Below, piece by piece: positions 58,791 through 64,000 of a DNA stretch of 64,000 nucleotides (position 1 is the stretch's first letter; each line of letters opens with the position of its first letter). The stretch comes from Zymoseptoria tritici IPO323 (lineage: Eukaryota > Ascomycota > Dothideomycetes > Mycosphaerellales > Mycosphaerellaceae). Both the position numbers and the translations under genes were made by a program. Below the pieces are notes generated by a model. That model saw nothing but the letters and a program-made list of their open reading frames with translations, was not told the DNA's origin and made no database searches. The DNA is taken from positions 1,398,625-1,462,624 of the forward strand of contig NC_018207.1 in NCBI RefSeq assembly GCF_000219625.1. The letters run 5' to 3'.

Positions 58791-59559
58791 AGTCTCGCGA
58801 CCCGCGAGAGGACTCGCCTCCCCTAGATGCCTCTCGACTCTCTCTCTTAGAGGATGCTCCTTAAGTCTCTCTCTTCGAGCCTAGGCTATCCTCCTATCCC
58901 GCCGGCTCCTCTTCTAGCCCCTGCTGTATCAGCTTAGCTTTAAACTCGTCGAAGACGCTAGCACTCTTTGCCTTCTGCCGCACTACTCGCCTTTTGAATT
59001 TGTTATCAGCTTCTCGATAGTAATTAACAAACTCGCGGACCTAATCCGTAGACGATCTCCCGGGAAGGTTTATAGAGCGGGGTTAGAGTAGTTTCCGCTT
59101 ATAGTCCGCTAAAGGAGAGGTCGGTTTTGTTTGTAGCTTCGGCTCCGCAGAGAGAATCTAGAAGGTCTTTGCTTTCGGGGAGGGCGTTACTAGTTCGGCA
59201 CGCGCGGCTAGGTCTGCGATCTACAGCCTCTACTATCCTAACGAAGAGAATAGAAAGGGAGTAAGCTCCTTTGCCTTTGTAGGAGAGGGCGTGTCCGGAG
59301 AGGGCACAAGGGGAGGAGGGATAGATGCTGTAGAAAAGGGCGAGAGAAGGTTGTAGTCCTTACTAGGAAAGAGGTCGTAAGGTCGCACCTCGGGAGGAAC
59401 ACTCTTCCCTCCGCGCTTCTCCTCGACGGAACAGTACGGAAGACTCTTCCTCTACTGTCTCTCCTCGATCGACTCTGCTTGCGCGTCGTTCCGGCCAGGC
59501 GGTAGGGCTCTGTTCGTAGCGGGTCTCGATTCCTTCCGGTGCTCGCTCGCGCTGTCTTT

Positions 59560-60435
59560 AGGTCTAGGAGGGTCTGGAGGATCTTTACTCGAGCAATAAG
59601 GAGGACCTTCGTCCGAGTGATAAGGAGGACCTTCGCCTAGGGTGTATAGGAGGCGGTTAACTGATTGCTTCGTCTCCTTCGCCGCGCGGATTAGGCAGGC
59701 CTCAGCGTATTTCTAAAAGAAGGGTATCTGTACGATAGGCTTTAGTATAGGGTTAACTAGAATCGCGGTAGGGTCGGTCTCTAGGACGAGGACGGTAGGG
59801 ATCGTTAAGGGGATGTCGATCGAAGGCAGCCTAGTTAAAGGGATGTCGGTAGGGAGCCTCGTAGAAGGAATGTCCGTAGACGGAATGTCTGTGGAAGGAA
59901 GATTCGTCGACGGAATCTTCGTCGAAGGGATGCTCGTAGAAGGAAGATCCGTAGAGGGAATATCTAGGAACACGTCCTCCTTACGCCAGATCGTCTTCCT
60001 TAACTGACAATCCGCGGACGCTATCTCGATCGAAGACTCAGACTCTAGTGCTCGCTTCGCCAGCGCAGTTACCGGCTCCTCTAGTCGATCTTCAATCCAA
60101 GCAACGAGCTAGGCCGTATCCTTACTACAGTCACGAAGCTGGTCCAGGATTGTTTGCGCTATAAGCGTAAGTCTCGACTGGCCGATTTCCGTAGTAACGC
60201 TCTTAATCTACGCCTTAACAGTACGCCTTTTGTTCGTACGACACTTCTTGCACTCGAAGGTGCGGTAGTATCGTCCTTCCGTGTCGGGATGTCCGGTCTT
60301 GTTCCTTAGGACGCTAAAGTAGTCGATCTCGCCGCCGCACAGGATAACGCCCTTATAGAGCTCCTAGAGGGCGTCGGCAAAGGCCGTCAGACCTTCCTAG
60401 GGCCGTACCGCGCTCGTCGACAGTTTGGATAACAT
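59560..60435 (-). pseudogene. LINE ORF1 relic (copy B)
   Basis: Begins at the ATG complementary to 60433-60435. A putative zinc-binding segment (FECKKCRTNKRRT, about 60260-60220) is preceded by GHPDTEGRYYRT. A PST-rich tandem (DLPSTSIPSTKIPSTNLPST) lies at 59973-59900, followed by a proline-rich tail. It is probably the RNA-binding ORF1 protein. Only a few stops remain. Confidence 0.6.
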
Positions 60436-61454
60436 CCGAGGGTTAGAGGGCAGAGAGGGCGATGCCGAGGGTAGAGGGGAGGAGGAAGCTACGAGGAACG
60501 TCGAGGGAGAGGTCGGCGAAGTAACGAGTCGGGATCGGTAGTAGGAGGCACTCGAAGGAGAGGGCAACCTAGGCAGAGAGTGCTTATAGATAGTTCGAAG
60601 TCTCTACTGTAGAGGAAAACCGAGGCTAAGAGCGTAAACGGGTAGTAGCGAGGCTCCAGAGAGGAGGGAACATATCTGGCTCTTATAGGGCCGGGGTGTG
60701 GTCGTCCTTCTTACAATCACGAGCAGGGTTAGCCTTACGATCGTCGATAGTTATCGTCGATAGCCATCCTCTTATCTCGCTGTCTACTAGGGTCCACGGC
60801 TTAATTACAATCGTCGCACTGGACGAGGTAGTAGTATAAAGGGCCACCCTCCCCTCTGTACTTACTCGTCCTGCTTGTCGTCTCTTCCTCTACTCCCCGG
60901 TCCGAGAATGGGCTGTCCCCGGCATTGTTATATCGTCCTCTCCAGGCATCGTTACATCGTCCTCATCTCGATGCCATCCCGTCCTGCTAGGCCTATATCC
61001 TCTTCATCCTCCCGTCTTCCTCTCCCTTCGCCTAGCTCGTCTCGTCTGTTGCCTTACTGTCTCACTTTCGAATCTCCTGTGTCCATGTCTTCTCCCTCCT
61101 CCTCCTCCGCCCTACTCTTGTTAATCTGTTCTCCCTCGTGCCGTTCTCGTGCCCGAGCCGTCCTCTATAGGCTGTTAAATCTACGTTGGACTTGCTATCC
61201 GCGTATTTTTGCTAACAAGGAGCTCGACGACGTAGTGTAGTGCTCTCCCGTCGTAGTAATTCCTACCTACATTCAGCACTACCCCCTCCTTATCGGGCAC
61301 CTAGTAGAAAGCGTAACAAAGCTGCACGTAGTAGCGCTAGCGTCGCAGGCTCTTATATCGTAGGACTTCCATGTCCGTAGAGGTTTCTGCGGTAGCTGTT
61401 CTTAAGTGTCGAGCAGGAGGTATATGCCGCTTACGTGTTCGGCTGCTGGGTTAG

Positions 61455-61640
61455 CTCTCCGCCTATCCCGGCATTAGGCGAGAAATCCGCCTAGCGGCAA
61501 GGTAGGTTGGAAATCCGCCCATCCCAGCATTAGGCGGAAAATCCGCCTAGCGGCAAGGTAGGCTAGATATCTACCTATCCCGGCATTAGGCGAGAAATCC
61601 GCCTAGCGGCAAGGTAGGCTAGAAATCCGCCCAAGGTGTA
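61455..61640. repeat. ~56-bp minisatellite, first block (copy B)
   Basis: About three units of the CCCGGCATTAGGCGAGAAAT / GGCAAGGTAGGCTGGAAAT minisatellite, matching 36296-36470 in copy A. Confidence 0.8.
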
Positions 61641-61645
61641 GAAGC

Positions 61646-61871
61646 CAAAACGGAAATTCCGACATACAGTCTAGCAGCGACACCTTAAGTTTCTCGACCT
61701 TTTTTAACACTACAACAACGATCTTAAATTAAATATAGACACATAGAAAGGAACTTCTTATACTAGAGTTACTCTCCGTGTTCTTAGAATCTTTAAAATT
61801 AGCTATGTACGCGAGATATAAGAGGTGAAAGCAGAAAGCTATAATTCTTAGAAGTTTCCGTTTTGCTTTTA
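61646..61871. repeat. Spacer with inverted AAAACGGAAA ends (MITE-like)
   Basis: About 226 bp bounded by CCAAAACGGAAATT on the left and its inverse, AAGTTTCCGTTTTGC, on the right. It is highly conserved between copies A and B while the flanking minisatellite varies. It could be a small inverted-repeat element inserted into the minisatellite, or a functional 5' UTR element. Confidence 0.45.
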
Positions 61872-61875
61872 GGCG

Positions 61876-62392
61876 GAGGCCGCCTATCCCGGCATTAGGC
61901 GGAAAATCCGCCTAGCGGCAAGGTGGGCTAGAAATCCACCCATCCCGGCATTAGGCGAGAAATCCGCCTAGCGGCAAGGTGGGCTGGAAATCCGCCTATC
62001 CTAGCATTAGGCGAGAAATCCGCCTAGCAGTAAGGTGGGCTAGAAATCCACCTATCCCGGCATTAGGCGAGAAATCCGCCTAGCAGCAAGGTGGGCTGGA
62101 AATCCACCTATCCCGGCATTAGGCGAGAAATCCGCCTAGCGGCAAGGTGGGCTGGAAATCCGCCCAGCGGCAAGGTAGGCTAGAAATCCGCCCATCCCGG
62201 CATTGGGCGAGAAATCCGCCCAGTAGCAAGGTGGGCTGGAAATCTACCCATCCCGGCATTAGGCGAGAAATCCGCCTAGCAGCAAGGTAGGCTGGAAATC
62301 CACCTATCCCGGCATTAGGCGAGAAATCCGCCTAGCGGCAAGGTAGGCTGGAAATCCGCCTATCCCGGCATTAGGCGAGAAATCCGCCTACA
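61876..62392. repeat. ~56-bp minisatellite, second block (copy B)
   Basis: About nine units, compared with about five in copy A (36709-36973). The expansion accounts for most of the length difference between the two blocks. Confidence 0.85.
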
Positions 62393-62633
62393 CCCGTAAT
62401 CCGTAGCCGGCCTGCCCTAGCATCGTCTATATCGTAAGAAGGGTAGACTTTAGCTATAGCTCCGGAAAGCGATACAATCTGCGTTTAGGCGGAGGAGGTA
62501 GAGCAGTTCGTAGTGCAGGCTATAGAGGCAATCCTAGCGGAGGAGACGACGAGGTTATAGTAGAGAGGGAGGAGTCTTAGCGGGAAGTTCAGCGGTGCGC
62601 CAATTGGTCCTAGCGACCGGACACGGACCCTCC

Positions 62634-63254
62634 TTGGTTAATTAACTAAGGCGTAGGGCTTAGAGTTTGCGGTCGACTAATTAGAGGAGCCGGACGGGTC
62701 TGGAGCAGGGCTCTTTCGACAACTCGCTAGACCTCGTCTCCTTCGCGCTTCCTCTTAACTATCGAAAATCCTTCTTAAGGGTCTGCCGACTAGTCGGGGC
62801 GAACAGACGAATTCGAGGCTCGTCGTATACTTTTAGAACCTAACTTCTTAACCTTACGACGGGTTCTTTCGAAACTAATACAAGCTCCGAGTGCGGGTTA
62901 TAACAAGAAGAATTGTCTGTTTTTAATCTTCGATATCGTATATATTAGATCTTTATTCGCCCGCTAGCAGATTTGGATTGCACGAAATCTATGTCGGAGT
63001 CTAGGAGATAGAGGAGTTCGGAGCGGAGGAGACGGCGAGGTCGTAGTAGAGAGGGAGGAGTCCGGGTAGGAAAGTTCAGCAGTGCGCTTCTATGTCCACG
63101 TGACCAGGCACGGACCCACCTTGGTCAATTAACCAAGACGTAGGGCTCAGAGTTTGCGGCCAGCTAATAGGCAGGGGAGGACGTAGCGGCCCTCCCGTCG
63201 CGGCCGATTCGTCTACGCGACCGGACACGGACCTACCTTGGTCAATTAACCAAG
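62634..63254. repeat. Palindrome-bearing 5' modules (copy B)
   Basis: Palindromic TTGGTTAATTAACTAA-type sites at 62634, 63121 and 63238, spaced 487 and 117 bp, exactly as in copy A. Confidence 0.7.
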
Positions 63255-63868
63255 ACGTAGGGCTTAGAGTTTGCGGTCGACGAATTAGAGGAGCCGGACA
63301 GGTCTGGATCGAATCTATACTTAGATAACTCGCTGGACCTTATCTCCTCCGCGCTTCCTCTTCACTATCCTCTTCCGCGGCAGTACTATGTCTTGCTCGG
63401 GTGTTCCTAGTTGTAGTCGAAACCCGAAAATCCTTTGTAAAGGGTCTGCCGGCAAGCAGTAAGCTTGTTATATTGTATCCTTGTTGTATTGTATTGTATT
63501 GTCGTGTATACAGCTGTCGTAGATCCTTACCTTAAGGCTGGTGTATTGTATTGTCGTGCTGTACAGCTAGATACAATACAGCTATATCCAGTAATAGTAG
63601 GCATGGTTTTAAGGGCTATGTTTATAGTAGTGTATTAGGAGGTAGTGTTTTTAAAGGTGTATTCGGAGTCTGCGCTAGTGTTGTTGTACTACATAAACAG
63701 AGTCTGCACCTAAGAAGTTAGCTATTAATCTACTGCTCTTGTAACTATTGTAACAACACTATTGCTATTAACATAGCCTTATCTTTAGCCTTAACACCCT
63801 CGATAGCAGGCTAGCAACTGCTACTACGTAAGGATCGCACCTCCGACGATGTTACGCTCTGTAAGAGC

Positions 63869-64000
63869 TTAGGGTTAGGGTTAGGGTTAGGGTTAGGGTT
63901 AGGGTTAGGGTTAGGGTTAGGGTTAGGGTTAGGGTTAGGGTTAGGGTTAGGGTTAGGGTTAGGGTTAGGGTTAGGGTTAGGGTTAGGGTTAGGGTTAGGG
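63869..64000 (+). repeat. Terminal telomere, (TTAGGG)22
   Basis: Twenty-two perfect TTAGGG units to the end of the window, G-rich strand running 5' to 3' outwards, as expected for a right chromosome end. It follows GTAAGAGC of LINE block copy B without any transition sequence. Confidence 0.97.

Larger units (their letters stand above)
54270..63868 (-). mobile_element. Subtelomeric block copy B with telomere-tailed LINE
   Basis: Second copy of the block at 29156-38451, better preserved. In minus-strand order: 5' region (63868-61450) cut by the telomere, ORF1 (60435 to about 59560), ORF2 (about 58790-55413), 29-bp tandem repeat and 3' end at 54270 joined to CCCTAA repeats. ORF1 and ORF2 are in different frames; the endonuclease and RT share one frame. 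Stops (mostly Trp-to-TAG) still disable it. The outer boundary, GTAAGAGC then TTAGGG, is where copy A continues with unrelated bases. Confidence 0.82.

Overview
The window reads as the right-hand end of a filamentous ascomycete chromosome. The last 132 bases (63869-64000) are 22 perfect TTAGGG units running to the edge. Genes on the left carry short fungal introns (47-82 nt, GT-AG, several with a CTAAC-type branch point). The orthologues and the DIM-2-type methyltransferase relic fit a Dothideomycete, perhaps near Zymoseptoria/Mycosphaerellaceae, but the sequence alone does not fix the species.

Region 1 (1 to about 20056) is ordinary gene-bearing DNA. It holds a KUP/HAK potassium transporter (2748-5200), a small secreted protein built from duplicated exons (7002-7789), a disordered RG-rich protein (8337-9959), SKI8 (10440-11490, minus), the mitochondrial ribosomal protein bL32m (12096-12692, minus), the septin Cdc10/AspD (13101-14266), a secreted cupredoxin with a Met/Ser-rich tail (15901-16842) and a GH3 beta-glucosidase with a PA14 insert (17054-19618, minus). 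Exon-intron structures were rebuilt by hand and are consistent in frame.

Region 2 (about 20057-29124) begins abruptly. CA and TG dinucleotides almost vanish and TA is greatly enriched, the signature of repeat-induced point mutation (RIP). Inside are Ty3/gypsy chromovirus relics, a retrotransposon gag relic and a dead ORF of unknown family. One 827-bp insertion (27378-28204) is not RIP-mutated, has an 11-bp target-site duplication and a CAAA-type tail, and splits a gypsy integrase.

Region 3 (29125-64000) is a subtelomeric array. Two collinear copies (29156-38451 and 54270-63868) of a LINE-bearing block each start directly after an interstitial telomeric tract. The LINE is on the minus strand, so its 3' end faces the centromere and is fused to telomeric repeats. 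It has ORF1, then ORF2 with an AP-endonuclease and a reverse transcriptase. Copy B is cut by the terminal telomere; copy A continues into tandem 5'-region repeats, an unidentified minus-strand ORF relic, a RIP-damaged fragment of a DIM-2-like cytosine methyltransferase (44840-46077), and a plus-strand Ty3/gypsy element broken inside its integrase where the second telomeric tract begins. No intact protein gene was found right of 20057.

The strongest candidates for something undescribed are the exon-duplicated C-x8-C secreted protein and the telomere-tailed LINE whose orientation suggests priming from chromosome-end 3' overhangs.
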